From a virus, in IMG/VR virus record IMGVR_UViG_3300045747_000276, positions 1-64,000 of that record: 64,000 bases of DNA, one strand, 5' to 3'. Position numbers and translations under genes: made by a program. Under the pieces are notes generated by a model. That model was not told the origin of the DNA, ran no database searches, and saw only the letters and a list, made by a program, of their open reading frames with translations. Positions 34,346-42,744 of this stretch are shown here, in pieces (position 1 is the first letter of the stretch; each line of letters begins with the position of its first letter).

Positions 34346-35208
34346 TGCATATTTGTATTATTGGAATAGCTGGAGTAGGTAAAGCACATGCGCTTGCAGC
34401 TGCAAAGTTTCTTGATGGGCAGAAATCTGGAACAGGTATAATCACGCTGGTTGATTATCAAGATAAGCTCAATAATAATTTGGGCCCATTGCAAGAAGTG
34501 TGGACGAATTCTTGGGGCCCTATTAGTGATTCATATTGTATATGTGACACAAGAGAAGATCAATTTATCACAGTAAATAGGGTTGCTCTTGAAAATATGA
34601 CGGATATTAATTCTATTGGTGCAGACCTCTATATTATATCTACTCCAAATGAATATCACGAGATTTACCTACATTCTATTAAATCTGGTAAAATCTTATG
34701 TGAAAAACCATTAGTTGCACACAATCAGATTCCTGAATGGGGTGTGCTCGATACAGTGCACCTTGGGATTGAGTGGTTATTCCACCCAGATGTTGAAAAA
34801 GTGAGGAGAGTAAAATCTATTTCCTTTGTACATGGTTTCCCACCAGACGCTGCATTTTGGGACACTACCCATGAAGTGTTTGATTTGGGTAGTCATGTTA
34901 TCTCTATCTATCAGTATTTGTCTGGCATAGATATGGTGTATTTTAAGTCTATATCTAGGTCTGGTAGGGTCGTCACATGCATAACTGATGATGGAACCGA
35001 ATTACAATTTGGTTACAAAAAGGGAGTTACCACAGACTCTATTATTATAAATGGTGATCTTGTGTTAGAGTGGATTCCATTTGAATCTGGCGATCTATTC
35101 TACAAACAAATAGAATATATTATGTCGAATAAACCTTCACTATTGAATACATCCCAAATCTATATTGGGCACAGTACATTGCAACACATCAGAAAGGCTA
35201 TAGTATGA
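34345..35208 (+). CDS. Gfo/Idh/MocA-type oxidoreductase
   Basis: 287 residues. ICIIGIAGVGKAHA is the NAD(P)-binding turn, STPNEYHEIYL and CEKPL the conserved catalytic region, and DLGSHVISIYQYL the C-terminal signature. Probably acts on a nucleotide sugar. Coupled to the glycosyltransferase that follows, suggesting a sugar-modification pair. Confidence 0.75.
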   Translation: MHICIIGIAGVGKAHALAAAKFLDGQKSGTGIITLVDYQDKLNNNLGPLQEVWTNSWGPISDSYCICDTREDQFITVNRVALENMTDINSIGADLYIISTPNEYHEIYLHSIKSGKILCEKPLVAHNQIPEWGVLDTVHLGIEWLFHPDVEKVRRVKSISFVHGFPPDAAFWDTTHEVFDLGSHVISIYQYLSGIDMVYFKSISRSGRVVTCITDDGTELQFGYKKGVTTDSIIINGDLVLEWIPFESGDLFYKQIEYIMSNKPSLLNTSQIYIGHSTLQHIRKAIV

Positions 35209-36191
35209 CAATATGGATAGTTGGAAGTCTCAATTATCACAATGAGACAATTGTAGGGCCTATCATTGATAAGTTTAAGGAAAAGCATCTACAGTATAAT
35301 TGGTTTAAGCCAGATAATGGGGACGGTGCTAACGTACACATCTCAGAATTCACAAATCAAACTATAAAGTATTGGATGAATTTTAATGCTCTGGGACATA
35401 GATTGCAGAAAAATGATATTGTATTAGTTCTAGATTTTTGGAATCCCACAATTTTTGATCTCAAGTTTTATTCTACTCGTAATAATCTCAATATCAAATT
35501 CTTTACCATACATCATGGATCTAGTCATCTTCCAGGAGATTTTGCATCACAACCTGGGTATGAGTGGGCATATAAATTTGAACAGGCATGGACAGGTTGT
35601 TATGAAAAGATATTCTTTGGTTCATATAATGCATTAGATCAGTTCGACGAATTGGAACCCGGGCAAGGAGTAGTGAGTTATCTCCCAATCAAATACATTG
35701 AGGACATAAAGAAAGATTTGGATTTGTCTACTGTAGTCAGAGATCCTAAATCAGTAGTTATGCCATTAAGGTTAGACGACGATAAGGGGGTTTATGATTT
35801 TTATAAGATTGTCAAGAACAATCCAGGTTATAATTTCCACGCGTCATTATTCCACGCTGCAGCAACAAAACTAGATGCACCAAACATCGTATACCATGAC
35901 GCAATGGACAGACCTACCATGTTTGCATTGATGGCATCATGCGAGTATGTAGTGAGTTGTGCCAAGCAAGAGACGTTTGGGTACGCTGTTCTTGAAGCAG
36001 TGTCGATGGGGTGTAAGCCAATTTTACAAAACTCCACAGATAATTGTTACAGTGAGATGTATGAAGATTCAAGTTTATTCATCTACCCAGAATTGGTGAA
36101 GATTGAAGACTATGAAAATAGTGCAGGCCTGATACCTAGTGTATTGAAAACACCTGCAGAAGAGATTATTGTTCGGGGGATGCTATTTTGA
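35205..36191 (+). CDS. GT-B glycosyltransferase
   Basis: 328 residues with the family 4-like donor-site motif ETFGYAVLEAVSMGCKPIL near 260-280 and a hydrophobic N-terminal Rossmann start (MTIWIVGSL). May decorate virion protein, DNA or host surface glycan; the acceptor is not evident. Confidence 0.75.
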   Translation: MTIWIVGSLNYHNETIVGPIIDKFKEKHLQYNWFKPDNGDGANVHISEFTNQTIKYWMNFNALGHRLQKNDIVLVLDFWNPTIFDLKFYSTRNNLNIKFFTIHHGSSHLPGDFASQPGYEWAYKFEQAWTGCYEKIFFGSYNALDQFDELEPGQGVVSYLPIKYIEDIKKDLDLSTVVRDPKSVVMPLRLDDDKGVYDFYKIVKNNPGYNFHASLFHAAATKLDAPNIVYHDAMDRPTMFALMASCEYVVSCAKQETFGYAVLEAVSMGCKPILQNSTDNCYSEMYEDSSLFIYPELVKIEDYENSAGLIPSVLKTPAEEIIVRGMLF

Positions 36192-36478
36192 AACCAGAAG
36201 AAATAGAGACATTGATAATTCTTGCTGAAGAATGTTCTGAGGTGGCGCAGGCATGCACCAAAGTTCTTCGTTTCGGTTTTGATGATTATGATAGTAGAGA
36301 CCCTGATCGTGTTCCAAATTATAAGAAGTTGGAGACAGAGATCGGTGATGTTATTGCTATGGTAAAATTCGCTATAGACATGAATGTTGGTATAACACAA
36401 GATGGCATAGAAAAGGCATTTAATGCCAAATTGGAAAAATTGAAAAAATACTCGAGCTATTTGTATGACAAGAGTTAA
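36188..36478 (+). CDS. MazG-like nucleotide pyrophosphohydrolase
   Basis: 96 residues starting at TTG (GGGGA upstream, overlap TTGA). AEECSEVAQACTKVLRFG and EIGDVIAMVKF give the ExxE...ExxD metal-binding set. It may hydrolyse dNTPs or alarmones. Confidence 0.75.
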   Translation: MKPEEIETLIILAEECSEVAQACTKVLRFGFDDYDSRDPDRVPNYKKLETEIGDVIAMVKFAIDMNVGITQDGIEKAFNAKLEKLKKYSSYLYDKS

Positions 36479-36893
36479 TTTGGTTGATGTTAGTGTTTTG
36501 TCTGATCAGCATCTAATTGCTGAACGGTTAGAATTAACATGGGTATTCAAGAGTGCTATTAAATCATTACATAGTAAAAATGGGTTGAGCACATATCCTG
36601 AATTTGTATTGGGTACTGGCCATGTTTCGTTCTTTCACGATAAGCTCCAATATATAAAGAACAGGTTTTATGAAATAACAGACGAGATGATAAATCGAGG
36701 TATGTCACCGAAGATGCCGTATCCTGATGATTCAGAAGTTCCTAAATATATGATGAATGATTACATACCTACAGACAAGGCGCTTAAGGTCATAAAGTTG
36801 AGAATCTATGAGCGTCTGAATATGAAAATACCATGGTATAAGTATAGGGGCAAGGGAATCACACAAACGTGGGTAGATGAGGTGTATAAATGA
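36465..36893 (+). CDS. denV: pyrimidine-dimer DNA glycosylase (T4 endonuclease V)
   Basis: 142 residues colinear with T4 DenV: MTRVNL, DQH at 14-16, Glu23 as the catalytic acid after Thr2 as nucleophile, FVLGTGHVSFFHDKL, DYIP, and WYKYRGKGI at the end. It excises UV-induced thymine dimers and nicks the strand. Confidence 0.92.
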   Translation: MTRVNLVDVSVLSDQHLIAERLELTWVFKSAIKSLHSKNGLSTYPEFVLGTGHVSFFHDKLQYIKNRFYEITDEMINRGMSPKMPYPDDSEVPKYMMNDYIPTDKALKVIKLRIYERLNMKIPWYKYRGKGITQTWVDEVYK

Positions 36894-37465
36894 TGAAGGA
36901 TTTATTGGATATAATTGATAGTAAGAGTACTGTCTCTGATACAAGAGCAACGCAGTACAGTAAAGACATGTATGAATATGGAGCGATCCATTGTCACTCT
37001 TGCGGCAGAGATATGCCAGCAAATGGGTCAAGTCATGAAGTTATAGAGGTAGCGACAGGACGATCAAGTGGATCTACCACATATTCAGGTTCTGTTGGTA
37101 TGTCCATATTCAATACATCAGGTAAAAAGAGGACTTACGGTAGAGTCGGAAAAACATACAACACGGGTAGGACATATTATAAAAATGTGTCAGTTGATAT
37201 TTGTGCATGGTGTAAGGAAAAAGAGAATGTGGGATCTGAATTTTGGATGTTAATTGGGTCACTGGTATTTCTTTTGGGGTCTGGATGGCTATGGTGGGAT
37301 GCATTGCAACTTGCTGAATTTTTGATGGGTCCTGTCGCTAAGAAATTCTTTCCGTGGTCGCCATTAATTATGATTTCTGGTATAGCATTAATGAAGTTTG
37401 GCGATTATGCTGATTCATTGACAATCAAGGGTATTAACGAAAAATGGAAAAATTATTATGCATAA
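36890..37465 (+). CDS. membrane protein with zinc-knuckle head
   Basis: 191 residues. An N-terminal soluble part with CHSCG and CAWCKEK pairs around a Ser/Gly/Thr-rich loop, then two hydrophobic helices (about 117-140 and 155-172). Probably an inner-membrane protein with a cytoplasmic zinc domain. The function is unknown. Confidence 0.55.
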   Translation: MMKDLLDIIDSKSTVSDTRATQYSKDMYEYGAIHCHSCGRDMPANGSSHEVIEVATGRSSGSTTYSGSVGMSIFNTSGKKRTYGRVGKTYNTGRTYYKNVSVDICAWCKEKENVGSEFWMLIGSLVFLLGSGWLWWDALQLAEFLMGPVAKKFFPWSPLIMISGIALMKFGDYADSLTIKGINEKWKNYYA

Positions 37466-38783
37466 GTTTTTAAGGAAATTTTCACTGCCGCATAGAGAAT
37501 TTTCTCTTAGTAAACATGCATCTATCACTGATGCGGCAGCGGCAGCAACATATAACGCAGTCAAGAACTCGTCCCAACAATTTAGGGACGAAATTTCAGA
37601 CATCTATTTTGGTCATTCATACAGGTACTATTACAATGGTAACTTGACTAGATTCGGTGAGGTTATGGGTGTTGAAGCCTCAGACTCCCAAATCTTACAT
37701 CTGTTCAAAATTCAGGACGAATTCAATATTCCAATCTCACTTACTCTAAACACATTAGAGACTCATATGGAGATTATGCATGATAAGACTATTCGAGAAG
37801 GTCTTATTTCATACATCAAGAATTTTTATGATCATGGTCTTAGAATTTGTACTATAAGTAGTAGACACCTTATGACGTCTGGGATTCTGCAAGAACATTT
37901 TCCAGATATGGAGTGGAAAAACACTGTTAATCATATGGTTAGAACAGCGCAGGAAGTCGCAGATTATGCTGCTCTAGGGTACACTACAATTCAACTTGAT
38001 AGATCTCTGAATAGAAATTTTGATGAGATTAAAAAATGCAAAATCGTAGCTGATAGGAAAGGTGTGAAGACATCATTACTTGTCAGTGAGGGTTGTTTAC
38101 CGTCTTGCCCATTCAAAGATGAGCATGATATGGTGCAATACCAAGCACAAAACACTGTTAATTATTGGTTAATGTATGGGGACTTGTCCTGCAATAGGTG
38201 GAGATTGTCCGGTGAACCAATGCCCAGGACAGGCACTGACCTAAATGCAGTTACTGCAGAACAATTAGATTTGCTGTTAGAGAATGTTGATATTTTGAAA
38301 TTCTCGGGACGATTGGGTGCGCCTGTTCAAAATGATTCGATGTTAGATTGTTATCATTGGCGAATCAAACCTTCGGCAATGGCAGGAGGAAAACCAGAAG
38401 AGATCCCAGTAAAGATGGATTCATTTCAGTCAATCTATGATAAGGGGTTTGAACCTTATAATTTGTGGATTGCTAGTGCAACAATAGAGAAAAATTTTGC
38501 TGATAAAATAAATGCAGTTGACACAGCATCATTCAAAAACAATATTAAGAATTCAATGTTTTACCGATGGAACACACCTAAGGGTCGTGCATTGTCAAAG
38601 GTGTTAACAAATTGTCAAAATCAATGCTATGATTGCCATGCGTGTGAAAAGGTGTTCGGTCAACCTAATATGGACACGCTTTTGGAATTGAAAAAACCAA
38701 ATACAAATAAGTATTATGAGGAAGTCGAAAAAAATGGACAAGAATTAGAGAAGCGTGTTATTATGTTAAAGAATTCAATTTAA
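37458..38783 (+). CDS. U32/UbiU-like Fe-S TIM-barrel protein
   Basis: 441 residues. SEGCLPSCPFKDEHD, a later LSCNRWR and LKFSGRLG resemble the core of peptidase-U32/UbiU-like proteins, which bind 4Fe-4S clusters, and the C terminus has a dense cysteine group (NCQNQCYDCHACEKVFG). It lies directly upstream of the QueD-like gene, so a role in the 7-deazaguanine pathway is possible. No QueE is visible and this Fe-S enzyme might substitute; that is speculative. Confidence 0.5.
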   Translation: MHKFLRKFSLPHREFSLSKHASITDAAAAATYNAVKNSSQQFRDEISDIYFGHSYRYYYNGNLTRFGEVMGVEASDSQILHLFKIQDEFNIPISLTLNTLETHMEIMHDKTIREGLISYIKNFYDHGLRICTISSRHLMTSGILQEHFPDMEWKNTVNHMVRTAQEVADYAALGYTTIQLDRSLNRNFDEIKKCKIVADRKGVKTSLLVSEGCLPSCPFKDEHDMVQYQAQNTVNYWLMYGDLSCNRWRLSGEPMPRTGTDLNAVTAEQLDLLLENVDILKFSGRLGAPVQNDSMLDCYHWRIKPSAMAGGKPEEIPVKMDSFQSIYDKGFEPYNLWIASATIEKNFADKINAVDTASFKNNIKNSMFYRWNTPKGRALSKVLTNCQNQCYDCHACEKVFGQPNMDTLLELKKPNTNKYYEEVEKNGQELEKRVIMLKNSI

Positions 38784-38795
38784 GGAGAACGGTTA

Positions 38796-39659
38796 ATGCA
38801 AAGCACGATGTTTTTATCAAACCTTACAGTGGTTGATCACGCGTACGTAAATCAATATGGTGATATTGTTGGTGGGTCTTTCAACCCATCATTTGTGGTA
38901 GAAGGTGAAGTAGATGAGAAAGAGCAGGTTGTTATCGACTTTTCTACATGCAAGAAGGATATTAAATCTATCATTGATAGTAAGGAAATCGGTCTAGACC
39001 ACAAATTGTGGATTGGCAATTTTTCAAATTGTTCTGTAGAAGCCACAGCAAATAATGCATCTTATATCATCACAACTCCACAGTGGGTGATTGAAGCACC
39101 AGAGAATGCTGTTAGGTTCGTTGATGAGACATATTATGATGTTGATTCTATTGGTATGGCTATGCAGTCATTTGTTACAAGAGAGTTGCAGAAAAAATAT
39201 CCTACTGTTAATGTTAAAGTTTACAATAATGTAGATGCTCACGGTCTCCCATTTCTAAAAGATAAATCATACTTCAGATATAGTCACGGTCTAAAGAATA
39301 GTACATCTTGGGGCTGTCAGAACATTGCTCACGGTCATTTGAGTTACATATCAATTGTAGGTGAAGATGAAATTGGAGCAAAGGCTCTGTCGCAGAAGAT
39401 CGCTGCAGAGTTAGATGGTATTATGTTTGTGTGGACAGAAAATGAAACACAAACAGGATTGGGGTACACAACTGAACGTGGAGAATTTAAATTAACAGTA
39501 AGAGGTAACCCTAAAATTCAATATTGTACCACTGAAACGACAATTGAGAATTTGGTTGAGATGATTAGTGTTATGTATGCGAAAGATCTAAAATCGATCT
39601 ACGCTGAGCAAATTTATGTGTCAGAAGGTTTAAGCAAAGGAGCGGTATTTTATGTCTAA
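38796..39659 (+). CDS. QueD-like 6-carboxytetrahydropterin synthase
   Basis: 287 residues, more than twice the usual QueD length. The core motifs are present: VIDFSTCKKDIKS, GLDHKLWI, AHGHLSYIS (paired histidines for zinc) and TTETTIENLVEM, ending in EGLSKGAVFYV. It would convert dihydroneopterin triphosphate from FolE. The order and spacing suggest a duplicated or extended form. AAGGAG precedes the ATG. Confidence 0.65.
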   Translation: MQSTMFLSNLTVVDHAYVNQYGDIVGGSFNPSFVVEGEVDEKEQVVIDFSTCKKDIKSIIDSKEIGLDHKLWIGNFSNCSVEATANNASYIITTPQWVIEAPENAVRFVDETYYDVDSIGMAMQSFVTRELQKKYPTVNVKVYNNVDAHGLPFLKDKSYFRYSHGLKNSTSWGCQNIAHGHLSYISIVGEDEIGAKALSQKIAAELDGIMFVWTENETQTGLGYTTERGEFKLTVRGNPKIQYCTTETTIENLVEMISVMYAKDLKSIYAEQIYVSEGLSKGAVFYV

Positions 39660-39945
39660 TATTTGGGTTTTGAAATTGATTACAGGTGAGGAGATTGTTA
39701 CTCGTGGGGCATTCCACAAAGAGACCGACAATTGGATTTGTGAGCGTCCATATATCTTCCAGGTTGTCCCAGATTATCAGGGAGGTAATCATCGTGCTGC
39801 CCTCGGACCGTATTTTATGACGGATCGTAACGCAGATTGTGATTTTAAGGATTCTCATGTTGTTTCATTTATTGAGGCACCACAAGAGATGAAAACTCAG
39901 TACATCAGACAGACTACTGGGATTGAAATTGCTGGTGTTGTTTAA
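39652..39945 (+). CDS. Sm-like phage protein
   Basis: 97 residues: WVLKLITGEEIVTRG, ICERPYIFQVVP and PYFM...HVVSFIEAP match a small Sm-fold protein family common in T4-like marine phages. RNA binding is likely from the fold, but no function is known. Confidence 0.65.
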   Translation: MSNIWVLKLITGEEIVTRGAFHKETDNWICERPYIFQVVPDYQGGNHRAALGPYFMTDRNADCDFKDSHVVSFIEAPQEMKTQYIRQTTGIEIAGVV

Positions 39946-39947
39946 AA

Positions 39948-39972
39948 ACAACAAGTGAATAATAATTGTTGT
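39948..39972 (+). terminator. weak hairpin terminator
   Basis: ACAACAA/TTGTTGT, 7-bp stem with an 11-base loop, just after the Sm-like gene; the tail is AT-rich. Confidence 0.4.
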
Positions 39973-40046
39973 AAATAAATCAAATAACACTTATTATTGA
40001 TACATTGCAATTGAGCAATAGATATATAATTTTCATAAGGATACAT

Positions 40047-40595
40047 ATGAGTAAGATTACAAAATTGGCAGCTATTGTTGCTGTAATGGTGAGCAGCGTG
40101 GCAATGGCAGGTGAATTTGCCACAGTTGAATTTCAGGGAGCCAAGACATACGGTAATGCAGTTCAGTCTGATACTGGTTCATTAGTAGTGGGGACACAGC
40201 GAGGCCCAGTTACTCTTGATGTCAAGTTGCAAACAGAACGTCAACGTGATGCTGGCACTAATGCTAATGATGTTCAATTCCGAGTAACTGCACCTGTAGG
40301 TCCTGTTTGGGTTCGTGTGGGCCTAGGTAAGCAAGTCGATGGCGGTCTTGGTGATAACACATATTACACATACGCTGCAGGTGTTGATTATTCAATTTAT
40401 AAGAATATCGTTTTAAACGCATCGGCAGAACGCCAAAAGGCATTCGATGGGGCGAAACCAACATTTGAAACATACCGATTCGGTGCAACTTATGCATTGA
40501 CTGCAGTTGATTATGTAGGTGCAGCTTGGGTCATCAATCGTGGTGATGTAGATGCTCATGCAGTCGGCGTAAATTACACGCGAAAGTTTAATTAA
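40047..40595 (+). CDS. secreted outer-membrane beta-barrel-like protein
   Basis: 182 residues. A clear signal peptide (MSKITKLAAIVAVMVSSVAMA, cleavage before GEF) and alternating hydrophobic strands with glycine and aromatic residues through to a C-terminal GVNYTRKFN, as in small outer-membrane barrels. AAGG sits ten bases ahead. Expressed in the host it could alter the surface, for example to block superinfection; this is inference. Confidence 0.65.
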   Translation: MSKITKLAAIVAVMVSSVAMAGEFATVEFQGAKTYGNAVQSDTGSLVVGTQRGPVTLDVKLQTERQRDAGTNANDVQFRVTAPVGPVWVRVGLGKQVDGGLGDNTYYTYAAGVDYSIYKNIVLNASAERQKAFDGAKPTFETYRFGATYALTAVDYVGAAWVINRGDVDAHAVGVNYTRKFN

Positions 40596-40601
40596 AATTG
40601 T

Positions 40602-40623
40602 GGCATCCATCGCGGTGCCATTC
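40602..40623 (+). terminator. hairpin after the barrel protein gene
   Basis: TGGCATCC pairs with GGTGCCA (one bulge) around ATCGC; followed by TTCTTAGTT. A plausible weak terminator. Confidence 0.4.
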
Positions 40624-40636
40624 TTAGTTCATTATT

Positions 40637-40824
40637 AGGAAAAGTTCAGCAAACATACACTTTACGTAAATACTAATACTAATGTATGGAGATTCTCGAA
40701 GGAGATGACAGATCGGAAAGACGGTATGCCGATAGGAAAGACTATTGCTAATTGATAAAAGTAGTCAATGACTCTGTGACAAAGACACAGTAATAGTGGT
40801 AATCCACAATACTTTTCCTGTTAA
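40637..40824 (+). ncRNA. structured RNA with TTCAGCAA/GTTAA element, copy 1
   Basis: AGGAAAAGT (40637-40645) pairs with ACTTTTCCT (40811-40819), with TCAGCAAAC right after the 5' strand and GTTAAAA right after the 3' strand. Inside lie several perfect hairpins: CATAC/GTATG, ATCGG/CCGAT, GACTA/TAGTC, CTGTG/CACAG and GTGG/CCAC. No open frame. First member of a recurring element. Confidence 0.65.
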
Positions 40825-41069
40825 AATTTTGGATAATTTCAGCAATTATTAAACGACAAATGCTGTTGACGGTGCCTTGTTTGGGGTGATGTGTAGTTAT
40901 GTTAGAAATAACACACCAATGGAACAGATATGCGATGTAACAGAAAACACATCGGGTGAAGAGACCTTACATCTTATAGCTCATAAGCGAAAGTTATGAT
41001 ATTGCGTGGAGGGTTTCAGGTAACACGCGTGAATAAATTGAAACAAGACCTCAGATATCCAGTTAATCG
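40825..41069 (+). ncRNA. hairpin-rich noncoding RNA between element copies
   Basis: No gene. Perfect or near-perfect stems in order: CAGCA/TGCTG, GTGT-GTTAT/ATAAC-ACAC, CGATGT/ACATCG, CTTAT/ATAAG, and a nested GAGG-GTTTC/GAAAC-CCTC. The AAATG(C)TGTTGA...TTTGGGGTGAT stretch at about 40859-40903 resembles 43902-43953. Probably one large structured transcript with copies 1 and 2. Confidence 0.55.
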
Positions 41070-41210
41070 AATAGTAGGATAGATTCAGCAACTAATTAAA
41101 AGTACTAAGACGGCATATCGAAGCGGACTGATAATCTCCGTGGATATATGCCAAACAAGTTTTTGACAGTCACTTGTAAAATAAACTACCAAAGCTATCC
41201 TGATACTATT
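41070..41210 (+). ncRNA. structured RNA element, copy 2
   Basis: AATAGTAGGATAG pairs with CTATCCTGATACTATT (three-base bulge), followed on the inside by TTCAGCAAC. Inner arms: GGCATAT/ATATGCC holding CGGA/TCCG, and ACAAGT/ACTTGT. Confidence 0.6.
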
Positions 41211-41219
41211 TAAATACAA

Positions 41220-41252
41220 CAGACTTTAATTTACGCTCTTAGTCTGTGAGCG
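41220..41252 (+). promoter_or_regulatory. overlapping stems (pseudoknot or switch) in the leader of the 41272 gene
   Basis: CAGACT (41220-41225)/AGTCTG (41241-41246) and CGCTC (41234-41238)/GAGCG (41248-41252) interleave. The one-base connector makes a classical pseudoknot strained, so they may be alternative hairpins. 20 bases before the start codon. Confidence 0.5.
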
Positions 41253-41271
41253 GTAATAAGTAGGAGACGAC

Positions 41272-42033
41272 ATGATGTATAATCAAAAATTTATAGCGAC
41301 AGTTAAAACAGACGGTAAAGTTCTTAGGGAGTTTAAGGACACAATTTACATACCGTACGGCAGCGAATATTCTGTATACCTAATGAACATGAATAGTGTT
41401 CGAGCAAAAGTCAAGGTATCAATTGATGGTGAGGATGTACTAAATGGTGATGATTTAGTAATTGCACCAAACACTTCAATTGAACTAGAGCGGTTTATGG
41501 AGACTATGGACAAAGGTCACAAGTTCAAATTCATTGAACGATCATCTGAAATAGAATCGCACAGGGGTCTCAGGGCAGAAGATGGTTTGTTGAGGGTAGA
41601 ATATACCTTTGAGAAAGTATCCGCTCCAATTGTTAATAATTACCCACCCTTTAATTACCCACCAGGTGTTCGCGCATTCGGTGTCAATGATTGGGGTAAA
41701 CCGGTGCTTATGGCACAAACATACGATAGTTATTCACCTAGCAATAGTAGTTTGTTTGTATCTGCTTCTGCAAAATCTTTCAGTTCATCAAGTGTGGGTA
41801 TAACTACTAAAGGTAGTATTTCAACTCAGCAATTTCAGAAAGTTTCAGATTTTACAACCGATGGCGTGTCTCATGTTATGGTACTACACCTTCAAGGTGA
41901 AAATCAAGGTAAACCGGTAGTCACCCCAATTGATGTTAAGAGGGTACAGAAGTGTGATTGTTGCGGCAAGGTAAATCCAGTCTCAGCAAAGTTCTGCAAT
42001 TCGTGTGGAACATCATTAGAAGTGTTAGTGTAA
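41272..42033 (+). CDS. unknown protein with C-terminal zinc ribbon
   Basis: 253 residues. Beta-rich N-terminal two thirds (YGSEYSVYLMNMNS), a Ser-rich linker around 150-180, then CDCCGKVNPVSAKFCNSCGTS, a four-cysteine ribbon. GTAGGAGACGAC precedes the ATG. Not recognised; the fold suggests a virion or multimeric protein. Confidence 0.55.
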   Translation: MMYNQKFIATVKTDGKVLREFKDTIYIPYGSEYSVYLMNMNSVRAKVKVSIDGEDVLNGDDLVIAPNTSIELERFMETMDKGHKFKFIERSSEIESHRGLRAEDGLLRVEYTFEKVSAPIVNNYPPFNYPPGVRAFGVNDWGKPVLMAQTYDSYSPSNSSLFVSASAKSFSSSSVGITTKGSISTQQFQKVSDFTTDGVSHVMVLHLQGENQGKPVVTPIDVKRVQKCDCCGKVNPVSAKFCNSCGTSLEVLV

Positions 42034-42122
42034 ATATTTTTAAAATATTTTGATATTTTTCAGAATTTTGAATATTTCAGGCATATATATTATATAGAAA
42101 ACAAATTCCAACAGGAAACCAA

Positions 42123-42245
42123 ATGACAAGACTTTTATGTAACATGCAAAAAACAACCCAGGGTGCAACACGCCCTGAGTGGCATGCTGCAGTACCATTT
42201 TATGGTAATGATTCTATTAGTGGGTTGGGGAGTGGGTCTTGTTGA
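42123..42245 (+). CDS. possible 40-residue peptide
   Basis: MTRLLCNMQKTTQGATRPEW... preceded by CAGGAAACC. The stretch also folds (CAGGG/CCCTG), so it may instead be part of an RNA. Low confidence. Confidence 0.35.
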   Translation: MTRLLCNMQKTTQGATRPEWHAAVPFYGNDSISGLGSGSC

Positions 42246-42269
42246 AGGTGTAAAAAGAAGAAGAAAGAA

Positions 42270-42305
42270 CAAGACCCAACAAGTAGCAATATTTGTTGGG
42301 TTTTG
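42270..42305 (+). terminator. 13-bp hairpin terminator
   Basis: CAAGACCCAACAA pairs with TTGTTGGGTTTTG (one G-U) around a ten-base loop; it ends the transcript before the tRNA array. Confidence 0.65.
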
Positions 42306-42411
42306 TCATTTTAGTGGTTCAAATCAATGGGTTATGAAAGTGCTTGCAATTTAAGTTGAAGTCTGTCATAATTGATTTTGTTGTGTTGATTGAAGATGTA
42401 AAAATCATCGG

Positions 42412-42440
42412 TTGACATTAAAGATTTTGTATTATACAAT
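42412..42440 (+). promoter_or_regulatory. early promoter of the tRNA array
   Basis: TTGACA (42412-42417), 17 bases (TTAAAG...), TACAAT (42435-42440). First promoter upstream of tRNA-Tyr. Confidence 0.65.
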
Positions 42441-42725
42441 AAGGTTTGAATAAAAGGTTTATATTATGTTTCAGCGAAATATGGGTTTGTAGGAAACAAG
42501 AGCCCGACAAGAAGTTTCCCCTTATGAGACGCCTCCGGTTTCATATTGAAAGAAGTTAATCACACCGTCAGGTGAATGGTAAAATTGTTTGACAAACAAC
42601 AGTGAGGTGTGGGGATGCAACGAGAGCTGGAAACCACAAGAAAAAGATCAATAGTCGTCCTGATATTCAGAAATGAATATCGTGATGCTCAAAAAGCATT
42701 ATCCGGAAAAGCCATCACCAGGATG
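42441..42725 (+). ncRNA. hairpin-rich RNA at the head of the tRNA array
   Basis: No credible gene. Paired segments: AATATG/CATATT enclosing GGGTTTGT/ACAA..GCCC; CACACC/GGTGTG enclosing TTGTTTG/CAAACAA; GATATTC/GAATATC; ATGCT/AGCAT; CATC/GATG. A TTTCAGCGAA stretch recalls the TTCAGCAA motif of the neighbouring elements. Confidence 0.5.
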
Positions 42726-42744
42726 GATTAAAGGAGGATTTAAA

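Noticed and set aside
42163-42354. 63-residue frame after the 41272 gene
   Set aside because: It runs across a strong terminator hairpin and has no ribosome binding site.
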